This document shows, in pieces, positions 49,676 through 57,617 of a stretch of DNA of 64,000 bases. Source of the stretch: Anabaena subtropica FACHB-260. GTDB taxonomy: Bacteria > Cyanobacteriota > Cyanobacteriia > Cyanobacteriales > Nostocaceae. How positions within the stretch are numbered: position 1 is the first letter of the stretch; the number at the start of each line of letters is the position of its first letter. Under the pieces are notes generated by a model. It saw only the letters and a program-made list of their open reading frames with translations, was not told where the DNA came from and searched no databases. The stretch spans positions 23,032 through 87,031 of the forward strand of contig NZ_JACJRF010000023.1 in assembly GCF_014697105.1 (NCBI RefSeq), read 5' to 3'. Position numbers and translations under genes: made by a program.

Positions 49676-52042
49676 ATGGAACCAGGGTTAAAATTACTAA
49701 TTCAACTAGTACTAGAGTTTGCTCCTGTGTTTGTAACTATCATTCACAAGAGGAGTGAAGACAGTCTAACTACAACAAAATATCAACTCCCAAGCTTAAT
49801 TGAAGGATTCGTTGAAACTGTAAATAATATCAATGGAAATAATAATTCCCATAAAAGCTTTGAACAAGAAAAGCTCCGACAGCAGCAATTAGCAGCTTAC
49901 CAACGAGAAACACAAGCCCAAATAGCAAACCAACAAAGAGATACAGCGTTAAAGTTACCAGAAGTTAATAAAATACTCGATAGCTGGCCTTTAAGATTGT
50001 ATCCATCACAAATTTTAGACTCTCATCATAATTATGGGCATAAACCCCTAAAAATTTTCATTGCACCTCCGAAAATTCATTTTGATAAGTTTGACAATAA
50101 ATTAGAAAATCATTCGGAAATTGAGCTAATGTTGGCTGAAGGTTTACGGGAGTTTATCAATAAAAATTACTCTCTCCACAGTCTCATTAGACCTACAGAA
50201 TTTTTAGCTGGAGCCTGGGATAGTAAAAGATTTCATAGTGAATCAAGTATTAAAGCTGTGTTTGGAATGCTCAAAACAGAGCCGATATTAATTTTAGAAT
50301 CAGAAAATGATGGAGATTATTTAAATTTTCGGATTGCCTATTGGGGTTTGACTCAGGGAACATACTATTACAAGACAATTTCCCGCTTACCATATAAAGA
50401 AATTATCCAAAATTCAGCTAGAAATAGGGCTTTAGAGTGGAGAAAAATCAGAAATGAATTGCTAGAAATAGGTGCAGATATAGAAGAAATTAATCAGTTG
50501 GGTCAAGATAACATTTTTAATTTAGCAATTTTAGAGAAGTTAGAAAAATGGCAAAAACAGGGTATTGATATTACTAAATTATCTTTACAGTATCGAGTCA
50601 ATCAGCAGGATATTGAACAACTTTGCCAAGTATTAATCACTTGTCATTGTTTAGTTACAGCTTGGGTAGCCGATATTTATCATCTAGTAAATTATGATGT
50701 ACCACCTCTATTACCAGAGTTACTACCAAGTTTGCTCAAAGATGCTATTGATTTACAATCACTGCAAGCAATTACTACAAGTTACAAGCAAGTTTACCAA
50801 GCTCTAGAAAAAGAACGACTTTACTGGATACCAGAATTGTCTGTGCAGTTAGCCCAGAGTTTATCTCATTTACCAGATAGTTCTTGGGCGCAAGCAGAGG
50901 TTGACTACTCCATAAACACATGGTTAGAACTGCGTCAAGTTTCATTACAGCAATTCACTAGTCCCTTGGAAGCAATGCAGTCAGCCGTCAAGATAGAAGA
51001 CGAAGAATATATCCAAAAGCTCAGGGAATATTTCACAGTAATAGGCGATCGCCATAGTCTAGAATCTGTAGAGAAACTTATAGAAGCGATCGCCACACTC
51101 AAATACAAACGTAGCCTCGAATACCCAGACCTAACCAAGACAATCATAGGACATTCCGGTAAAGTCAAATCTGTAGCTATTAGCCCCGATGCTGAAGTTT
51201 TAGTTAGTGGCTGTACCGATCAAACAGTTAATATCTGGAATTTGCAAACTGGTAAACTCATTCGCACCCTAACAGATAATTTAGGAGAAGTTTCATCCGT
51301 AGCCATCAGTCCCGACGGTAATTTTCTCGCCGTTGGTAGCGGTGTACATCCCAGAAGTAACGTCAAAGTCTGGCACTTAAAAACAGGTAAACTACTCCAT
51401 ACCCTCTTAGGACATCAAAAACCTGTAAATGTCGTAGTTATTAGCCCAGATGGGCAGATTCTGGCTAGTGGTAGTAATAAAATTAAAATCTGGAATCTGC
51501 AAAAAGGCGATGGCGTTCCGCCCACCGTAGGCGATCGCATTTGCACCCTTTGGCATTCCTCAGCCGTTCACGCCGTAGCAATTAGTCCAGATGGTACAAT
51601 CCTCGCCAGTGGTAGTTCCGACAATAAAATCAGGCTGTGGAACCCCCGCACAGGCGATCCTTTACGCACACTTAACAGCCATGATGGTGAAGTAAAAGCG
51701 ATCGCCATCAGTCGAGATGGACAATTTTTATTTAGTGGTAGCGCCGATACCACCATCAAAATTTGGCATTTAATTACAGGTCAAATTCTGCATACTTTAA
51801 CTGGACACTCAGGCGATATTAAATCCCTCACAACTAGTCCAGATGGACAATTTCTTTTTAGTGGTAGCGCTGATACAACCATCAAAATTTGGCGCATTTC
51901 CACAGGCGAACTACTACACACCCTCACCGGACATTCAGCATCAGTCAATTCTGTAGCCATCAGTCCCAATGGTACAATCCTCGCCAGTGGTAGCGCTGAT
52001 CAAACCATCAAAATTTGGCAGATAGATAAAATGTTACTGTAA
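49676..52042 (+). CDS. WD40 beta-propeller protein with an unrecognised N-terminal domain
   Basis: A 788-residue protein. Residues 1-30 are hydrophobic enough for a membrane anchor. Residues 35-480 form a mainly helical region I do not recognise, with a Gln-rich stretch near 65-90. Residues 490-788 hold seven WD40 blades (GHSGKVKSVAISPDAEVLVS to GSADQTIKIWQ), enough for one closed propeller that would bind protein partners. Blades five and six are nearly identical in DNA as well as protein (recent duplication). Blade three has a 10-residue insertion (DGVPPTVGDR) made by a dispersed repeat. It may act as a signalling or conflict scaffold, as do many WD40 proteins of filamentous cyanobacteria. 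Confidence 0.8.
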   Translation: MEPGLKLLIQLVLEFAPVFVTIIHKRSEDSLTTTKYQLPSLIEGFVETVNNINGNNNSHKSFEQEKLRQQQLAAYQRETQAQIANQQRDTALKLPEVNKILDSWPLRLYPSQILDSHHNYGHKPLKIFIAPPKIHFDKFDNKLENHSEIELMLAEGLREFINKNYSLHSLIRPTEFLAGAWDSKRFHSESSIKAVFGMLKTEPILILESENDGDYLNFRIAYWGLTQGTYYYKTISRLPYKEIIQNSARNRALEWRKIRNELLEIGADIEEINQLGQDNIFNLAILEKLEKWQKQGIDITKLSLQYRVNQQDIEQLCQVLITCHCLVTAWVADIYHLVNYDVPPLLPELLPSLLKDAIDLQSLQAITTSYKQVYQALEKERLYWIPELSVQLAQSLSHLPDSSWAQAEVDYSINTWLELRQVSLQQFTSPLEAMQSAVKIEDEEYIQKLREYFTVIGDRHSLESVEKLIEAIATLKYKRSLEYPDLTKTIIGHSGKVKSVAISPDAEVLVSGCTDQTVNIWNLQTGKLIRTLTDNLGEVSSVAISPDGNFLAVGSGVHPRSNVKVWHLKTGKLLHTLLGHQKPVNVVVISPDGQILASGSNKIKIWNLQKGDGVPPTVGDRICTLWHSSAVHAVAISPDGTILASGSSDNKIRLWNPRTGDPLRTLNSHDGEVKAIAISRDGQFLFSGSADTTIKIWHLITGQILHTLTGHSGDIKSLTTSPDGQFLFSGSADTTIKIWRISTGELLHTLTGHSASVNSVAISPNGTILASGSADQTIKIWQIDKMLL
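51507..51538 (+). repeat. Dispersed repeat (copy 3), in frame inside the WD40 gene
   Basis: Begins GCGATGGCGTTCCGCCCACC and ends in a HIP1 octamer, differing from the copy at 135-166 by one base. It inserts about ten residues (DGVPPTVGDR) into the loop after the W of the third WD40 blade without breaking the frame. Confidence 0.9.
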
Positions 52043-52113
52043 TTGTGGCTTTTGTGGCTTCATGCAGTTCATCCTGTATTTATGCAACACCAACATTATT
52101 GTTATAGTGGGTT

Positions 52114-52150
52114 AGTAATACAGTTAAGATAAAATCTTAACTGTATTACT
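52114..52150. promoter_or_regulatory. 17-bp perfect hairpin abutting the start codon of the next gene
   Basis: AGTAATACAGTTAAGAT and ATCTTAACTGTATTACT form a 17-bp perfect stem with a 3-base AAA loop. The right arm ends at 52150, directly before the ATG at 52151. No ribosome-binding site can be placed between them. It could be an operator, an mRNA hairpin controlling translation, or the end signal of the WD40 gene. Confidence 0.7.
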
Positions 52151-52621
52151 ATGTCAATAAGTTATGGATTTAATGATTCATCAGATTTATTAGAAAAATT
52201 GAGAAGAGATAAGAAAAGACTATATGATGCTGTTGAGCATCAGAATGATATAGAGATTAAAGATACTATATTTGACTTTTGTAACACTGCATATAGTTTA
52301 AAAGACTGGTTGAAAAAAGAGCGCCACAGTAGCATAGAACAAGACTTTAATAGAAGTGGTACAGATATTTTAAAAGTGTGTAAGCTTATATGTACTCATA
52401 ATAAGCATAAGAAATCAGACGAAGCTGAAAGTCATACAGGACTGAAAATTATAAGAATTGATTCAGAAAATATTAGATCCAGCACAACCAACATAAAAGT
52501 CTCTAGCCAAATTCCCATTACATCATCAACAATATATATTACTGATGATCAACAAAAAAAATATGAAATTCTCCAATTTACAGAGGAAGTTGTTGTTTTT
52601 TTTGAAAGTCTGTTAAGGTAG
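52151..52621 (+). CDS. Hypothetical protein after a hairpin
   Basis: A 156-residue AT-rich gene. The protein has a helical N-terminal half (SSDLLEKLRRDKKRLYDAV, FDFCNTAYSLKDWLKKERH) and a beta-like C-terminal half ending FTEEVVVFFESLL. No family is recognised. It lies 108 bp after the WD40 gene on the same strand. Its ATG immediately follows a perfect 17-bp hairpin, so its translation is either leaderless or controlled. The base use (low GC, no HIP1) differs from the neighbouring genes, which hints at acquisition. Confidence 0.65.
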   Translation: MSISYGFNDSSDLLEKLRRDKKRLYDAVEHQNDIEIKDTIFDFCNTAYSLKDWLKKERHSSIEQDFNRSGTDILKVCKLICTHNKHKKSDEAESHTGLKIIRIDSENIRSSTTNIKVSSQIPITSSTIYITDDQQKKYEILQFTEEVVVFFESLLR

Positions 52622-52990
52622 TGATTCCTGAAAAACTCAGTCGATTTTTAGGGTTGCAGCCATAAAGCGACTCTGGAAAGGGGGTTGGTCATTAAGATAG
52701 GTAGCTTGATCGCGTATCTTTTTGCGATTATATTGCCATCTAACTCAACGCAGATGAACGTGGATAAAACTTATGTTATTGCAACATTTTAGTCATGTCA
52801 CGCCAGTACATAGAGATGCAAAATATGAGTTATTTTTTTAATTATCCAAAGTGGCAGAAGAAGGATATTTCAACAACGCTAAAATTTTCATACAAAAAAC
52901 CGGGGAACTTTAGTGTTACCCGGTTTATTTATATCAATATCAAAAATTTTGCAGGAGCAAAGTATTGCCCCTATTTATCTTTGATTAAAA
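52622..52990. other. Convergent intergenic region
   Basis: 369 bp between the hypothetical gene and the aldolase gene, convergent. It holds the aldolase terminator at 52897-52926. A short plus-strand frame crosses that hairpin and has no ribosome-binding site, so I do not call it. Confidence 0.5.
52897..52926 (-). terminator. Terminator of the aldolase gene
   Basis: AAACCGGG (52897-52904) and CCCGGTTT (52919-52926) form an 8-bp stem. On the minus strand it ends in a run of six T. Position and orientation fit fba. Confidence 0.8.
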
Positions 52991-54070
52991 TTAAACCTTA
53001 GCAGCAGACTTGCTGATAGCGTTCAATTCACCTTTAGCATACTTAGCCGCAAAACTTTCCAGAGAAACTTGTTTAATCTTGCTAGCATTACCAGCAGTAC
53101 CGAATTGTACGTAGCGTTCTGCACAAACCTTCTGCATATATGTAATAGAAGGCTTGAGGAAGTGACGGGGGTCAAATTCCTTGGGATTTTTTGCTAAAGC
53201 TTCGCGTACAGCCGCAGTAATAGCCAAGCGGTTGTCGGTGTCGATGTTCACTTTGCGAACACCGCTCTTGATACCTTTTTGGATTTCTTCTACAGGTACA
53301 CCATAGGTTTCAGGAATAGCACCACCGTACTCGTTAATCAAAGCGATTAAATCTTCAGGTACGGACGAAGAACCGTGCATTACCAAGTGGGTGTTAGGTA
53401 GACGGCGGTGAATTTCTTCAATACGGCTGATAGCCAAAATTTCGCCGGTGGGTTTGCGGGTAAACTTGTAAGCACCGTGGCTGGTACCGATAGCTACAGC
53501 CAAAGCATCTACTTGGGTTGCTTCTACGAAGTTAACAGCTTCATCGGGGTCAGTTAACAGTTGAGAATGGTCAAGAGTACCTTCAAAACCGTGTCCGTCT
53601 TCAGCTTCACCCGCACCGGTTTCCAGAGAACCCAAACAACCGAGTTCACCTTCTACACTTACGCCCAAAGCATGAGCTACATTTACAACTTCGCGGGTAA
53701 CATTGACGTTGTACTCGAAGCTAGCAGGGGTTTTAGCGTCAGCTTCCAAAGAACCGTCCATCATGACGCTGGTGAAATTGTTCTTGATTGCTGAGTAGCA
53801 GGTAGAAGGAGCATTACCATGATCCTGGTGCATGACGATGGGAATCTCAGGATAGGTTTCTACCGCAGCCAAGATCAGGTGGCGGAGGAAGTTTTCACCT
53901 GCATAATTACGAGCGCCACGAGAAGCTTGCAAAATTACGGGGCTATCTGTCTCGGCAGCAGCCTTCAGGATTGCCTGAATCTGCTCCAAATTGTTAACGT
54001 TGAAAGCTGGGATGCCGTAACCGTTTTCAGCCGCGTGATCCAACAACAGCCGCAATGGTACAAGCGCCAT
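52991..54070 (-). CDS. fba: Fructose-bisphosphate aldolase, class II
   Basis: A 359-residue zinc enzyme that splits or forms fructose 1,6-bisphosphate and sedoheptulose 1,7-bisphosphate in glycolysis and the Calvin cycle. It begins [20 protein letters not shown], has the metal and catalytic stretches [13 protein letters not shown] and [14 protein letters not shown], then [13 protein letters not shown] with a zinc His and VMHGSSS. This is the CbbA type used by cyanobacteria. The gene is followed by its own terminator and is transcribed alone. Confidence 0.95.
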   Translation of the reverse strand: MALVPLRLLLDHAAENGYGIPAFNVNNLEQIQAILKAAAETDSPVILQASRGARNYAGENFLRHLILAAVETYPEIPIVMHQDHGNAPSTCYSAIKNNFTSVMMDGSLEADAKTPASFEYNVNVTREVVNVAHALGVSVEGELGCLGSLETGAGEAEDGHGFEGTLDHSQLLTDPDEAVNFVEATQVDALAVAIGTSHGAYKFTRKPTGEILAISRIEEIHRRLPNTHLVMHGSSSVPEDLIALINEYGGAIPETYGVPVEEIQKGIKSGVRKVNIDTDNRLAITAAVREALAKNPKEFDPRHFLKPSITYMQKVCAERYVQFGTAGNASKIKQVSLESFAAKYAKGELNAISKSAAKV

Positions 54071-54707
54071 AAATAGTCCTCCTAATGTGGTTGTCAGCTA
54101 GTCGGTATGAGAGCAGCGTAGTGATTACGCTAAATCTTAAGAGTTTTTTCAACTTATAGGAAATTATAACTAGTGTGGGGTGCTTATGTTGAAAAAGTTT
54201 ACGCCATTACTTATCAAGATGCCCTATGCTGAAACTAAACTACAGTCAAGTATGCTACGTCACAGTTAAAGGTTTTGGTAGTTTCTGATTCTAGATGCTA
54301 ATCTGAAGACGCTAATTTCTGAATAAATGCTGCGTGTTCAGGAGATTGCAAGCCTGTTTGTAAAACACTTAACACTACCTTTTACCATAGCGATCGCATT
54401 CAGATCCAGCCTACGCCTATCCTACCGAATTGTGAAAATTTATTGGCAAACAAAAAGCGATCGCCAAACCCAATATTACCCAGGGTGGCGATCGTTGACA
54501 ACTGGCAGTTATGCCATAGCAATCTTAATATTCAGTCTTCTAGGAACGTACAATACGATATCGGAGTGTGTAATCCCAAAAAGACCGAAATTTAGTTAAT
54601 TTCTCTGAAGGTGCGATCGCCTCCATAAATTCCCTAATAACCATAAATTTCACATCTACTTTCATCTCAAAAGTATCAGTGAATTAGCATCATGTTAATC
54701 TTAAATA
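54071..54707. other. Intergenic region upstream of the aldolase gene
   Basis: 637 bp between fba and the tRNA gene, rich in HIP1 sites or near-matches (about 54390, 54457, 54487 and 54612). It contains the fba promoter. A plus-strand frame of 90 codons at 54327-54599 has no ribosome-binding site and no family features, and its codons run through several HIP1 sites, so I do not call it as a gene. Confidence 0.45.
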
Positions 54708-54779
54708 TGGGTCGCCCGGGATTCGAACCCGGAACTAATCGGTTAAAAGCCGAGTACTCTACCGTTGAGTTAGCGACCC
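54708..54779 (-). tRNA. trnK: tRNA-Lys (UUU)
   Basis: 72 bases read on the minus strand: GGGTCGC pairs with GCGACCC in the acceptor stem, with A as discriminator. The anticodon arm TCGG-CTTTTAA-CCGA has TTT in its loop, the T arm has GGTTCGAATCC, and the D arm has the conserved GGTAGAG. The CCA end is not encoded. Confidence 0.95.
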
Positions 54780-54841
54780 TTGCGTCTTGTTTCGCAACTT
54801 TGCCATCATAGCACAAACATACCTGTAGTTGTAAAGAGATT

Positions 54842-55711
54842 TTAGAAAAAATCTGCCGACAATTTTACAGATGCGTTGCAACTAGCCCCTGGCTCAAGTA
54901 CAGTCAGTCTTTCACCAGTATTCAGAGAGTTACGACCAGCGCTCCAAGGTTCTAGACAATAAAAATCTTTGCCTTTGAGCGTCCAAAATACCAACATCGA
55001 AAAAATCTCATCAGAATCTAAGGTTAGTTTCAGCTTGCGGCTATGGTCAATAACGCTGGCAGACTGACTGGTAATTTTGCCAAAAGCAAAGTCAATCTCA
55101 TCACGATTAAAGTCAAAATTGCCATTAAAGGGATGAAGTTCCTTTGTTCTCTGGTCTTGATACTGTTGAGAAGGAATGGCAAACTCCAATTGATTTTTAT
55201 CCCCAACCAAAAAGTAAGGATGAAAACCAAAAGAAAAGGGCATTGCCGTAGATGACAGATTCTTGTATTGCTGGTGAATTTCTAAAGTATTTCCTTGCAA
55301 TTCGTAAGTAAAAACTACTTGAAAATCAAAAGGATAAACCGCCTTTGTTTGCTCGTTGCTGTTAAGAACTACAGTCAGAGCAGCCTTATCTTTAGTCACT
55401 TGATCAGCTACTTCCCAAGGTAAATCACGGGCGAAACCATGTTGCTTGAGCGTGTACTGCTGACCATTGAGGGTGTAAGTATTATCCGGTAAGTTACCAC
55501 AGATGGGAAATAAAATTGGGTTTCCGCCCCTGACACTTAAATCAGGATTGGTAAACCGTTCAGTGTCTAAGTAGAAAATTTCCTCACCCTTGACGCGCCA
55601 ACGAGTAATAATTCCGCCACGTTCTGGGACAACTTCTATTTGAGAACCAGTGGTTTCATCAGAAAGGATATAGGTTTTGTACTGTTGCTGTTGAATGGCA
55701 ATACTAAACAC
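54842..55711 (-). CDS. Aldose 1-epimerase family protein
   Basis: A 289-residue beta-sandwich sugar epimerase/mutarotase-type protein. It shows EVVPERGGIITRW near the start, GGNPILFPICGNLPD, QHGFARDLPW with the catalytic-type His, FSFGFHPYFLV with the second His and a C-terminal FYCLEPWSAGRNS with the Glu. The family interconverts alpha and beta anomers of hexoses or hexose 6-phosphates. There is no signal peptide, so it is cytoplasmic. It lies downstream of pdhA with a hairpin in the 92-bp gap. Confidence 0.88.
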   Translation of the reverse strand: MFSIAIQQQQYKTYILSDETTGSQIEVVPERGGIITRWRVKGEEIFYLDTERFTNPDLSVRGGNPILFPICGNLPDNTYTLNGQQYTLKQHGFARDLPWEVADQVTKDKAALTVVLNSNEQTKAVYPFDFQVVFTYELQGNTLEIHQQYKNLSSTAMPFSFGFHPYFLVGDKNQLEFAIPSQQYQDQRTKELHPFNGNFDFNRDEIDFAFGKITSQSASVIDHSRKLKLTLDSDEIFSMLVFWTLKGKDFYCLEPWSAGRNSLNTGERLTVLEPGASCNASVKLSADFF

Positions 55712-55745
55712 AAGATTAGTCCTGTAGTGAGAGAGTGTTGAGCGC

Positions 55746-55789
55746 TGAGTGCTGAATAATTTTTCTGTTTACTCATAACTCAGCACTCA
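55746..55789. repeat. Hairpin between pdhA and the epimerase gene
   Basis: TGAGTGCTGA and TCAGCACTCA, a 10-bp perfect inverted repeat with a 24-base AT-rich centre. The GAGTGCTGAGT words look like another heptamer-type Nostoc repeat. It may mark the end of the pdhA transcript. Confidence 0.6.
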
Positions 55790-55803
55790 CAACTTAGTAC
55801 TTT

Positions 55804-56838
55804 TTATTCGTCTTCCGCAAATACAAAACGATACAATTCGCTGGGGTCTGGTTCAGGGCTACTTTCCGCGAATTTCACCGCATCCTCGATCACATCCGTA
55901 ATTTTACGCTCAATGGCTTTGAGTTCTGCCTCATCTGCCAAATTCTGTTCTATAAGATAAGCACCAAGCTTTTTAATTGGGTCACGAGAAAACCAAAATT
56001 CTTTCTCGGCTTTGCTTCGCATTTCGTCTGGGTCTGCTAAGGAGTGACCACGAAAACGGTAGGTCAGGGCTTCTATCAAAGTAGGGCCTTCACCAGCACG
56101 CGCACGGGCTACCGCTTCTTGAGCGACTGCACGCACCGCCAGCACGTCCATGCCGTCTACTTCTACGCCAACCATGTTAAAGACGCTGGCTTTTTTGTAA
56201 ATCTCTGGGTCGGAAGTTGCTCGTTCGTGGGACATACCAATTGCCCACTTATTATTTTCTACTACGAAAATAATCGGCAATTTCCAAAGAGCAGCCATAT
56301 TGAGAGTTTCAAAAAACTGCCCGTTATTAGCCGCACCATCACCAAAGAAACAAGCCGTTACTTGGTCCGCGTTGGGGTCTTTCAAAACTTCGCGGCGGTA
56401 TTTACTTTGAAAAGCTGCACCAGCTGCTACAGGAATTCCTTCAGCCACGAAAGCGTAGCCGCCTAACAAACCATGTTCGGCGGAAAACATATGCATAGAA
56501 CCACCGCGCCCCTTGCTGCAACCTGTGGCTTTGCCAAATAACTCCGCCATGACTTCTCTAGCAGGGACTCCAGCACTCAACGCATGAACGTGGTCGCGGT
56601 AGGTACTGCTAACAAAATCTTCCCCTGGTCGCATTGCTTGAATTACGCCAGTCGAAACCGCCTCTTGTCCATTGTACAAGTGGACAAAACCGAACATTTT
56701 GCCCCTGTAGTACATTTCCGCGCATTTATCTTCAAAAAAACGCCCCAAAGTCATGTCTTCATACAGAAGCAGTCCTTCTTCTTTGGTAATTTTGGCGTTG
56801 GCAGTATTAAATTTAGGTATTGTGCGTTCTTGAACCAT
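55804..56838 (-). CDS. pdhA: Pyruvate dehydrogenase E1 component, alpha subunit
   Basis: A 344-residue thiamine-diphosphate enzyme subunit that decarboxylates pyruvate to feed acetyl-CoA synthesis. It has the conserved [32 protein letters not shown] and the ThDP-binding motif [20 protein letters not shown], ending in [10 protein letters not shown]. The phosphorylation-loop region [15 protein letters not shown] is also intact. The beta subunit gene is not adjacent, which is usual for cyanobacteria. It is a single gene with a long upstream region. Confidence 0.95.
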   Translation of the reverse strand: MVQERTIPKFNTANAKITKEEGLLLYEDMTLGRFFEDKCAEMYYRGKMFGFVHLYNGQEAVSTGVIQAMRPGEDFVSSTYRDHVHALSAGVPAREVMAELFGKATGCSKGRGGSMHMFSAEHGLLGGYAFVAEGIPVAAGAAFQSKYRREVLKDPNADQVTACFFGDGAANNGQFFETLNMAALWKLPIIFVVENNKWAIGMSHERATSDPEIYKKASVFNMVGVEVDGMDVLAVRAVAQEAVARARAGEGPTLIEALTYRFRGHSLADPDEMRSKAEKEFWFSRDPIKKLGAYLIEQNLADEAELKAIERKITDVIEDAVKFAESSPEPDPSELYRFVFAEDE

Positions 56839-57617
56839 TATTTTTTAGTATTCCTGTCTAAAATCGAAATTTACCATTTTAAATAGGTTGTTCTCTGAGC
56901 AATTTTGCTTTTTCCCTGTCGGGTTTACTAGAGTCAACAACCAATATTTCGTCACTAAGAAGAGCTATAGGGAATATTAGGCAATAAATGATTGAATTTT
57001 GTCTTCTTCAAGTATTTATCTTTTAATATTTCACCCTAAATACAATATTCCTTTTCTTAGTTTTCCTTATCTTCATTTCAGTTCATAGGCTATCACTCAG
57101 AATAGCTTGGTTTCTGCATACCTATGAACAATTTAGAGAAAATAGGCATGAAAAATTCTGAGTATATTTTTATATATATAGTTGTCATAATAATATAGTT
57201 ATGATAATATCTTGTTCTTTATGTTATCAGCATCTACCCTGAGCAGTGGTGCATTATTAGCTGCATCGTCAAAAAAATTTCTGACGCAGTATTAATTGTA
57301 CTTATCTGTAAGCACAACATTTGTACTCATAACAATGATCGTTATGTTGGTTTTGCTGTGAGCAAATATTTATCACAGTTCTTGCCCGCACAAATACTAA
57401 GAATTAAGACAAAGTCTCAATTATTTCTAGGCGAAAGCGAAATATCAGGATTAAAATATGACACACATTTTTAGGAAGATACAAAAGTAATTGTTGCAAT
57501 ATACACTTATAGTGTAAGTTCATCACGGTATTATTCACCGTATGATTATGGCACGGTTTTACAAGCCTGGAATGGTCTAGGTGAATTATGTTGATCACGG
57601 TGCAGGGGAAGTAGGCT
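56839..57617. other. Long intergenic region between pdhA and ftn2
   Basis: 779 bp between divergent genes, AT-rich, holding both promoters. An AT-only patch near 57165-57215 (TATATATATAGTTG, then TAATATAGTTATGATA) contains short direct and inverted repeats. Just before ftn2 there is ACACTTATAGTGT near 57503 and a CACGGTATTATTCACCGTA near 57523. No gene or RNA is supported. Confidence 0.45.

Noticed and set aside
52795..53001. Plus-strand frame of 68 codons before the aldolase gene end
   Set aside because: It runs across the aldolase terminator hairpin and into the aldolase 3' end, with no coding features.
54327..54599. Plus-strand frame of 90 codons between fba and tRNA-Lys
   Set aside because: No ribosome-binding site, no recognisable family, and its codons run through several HIP1 sites as intergenic DNA does. 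It could still be a small membrane protein, but I cannot support it.
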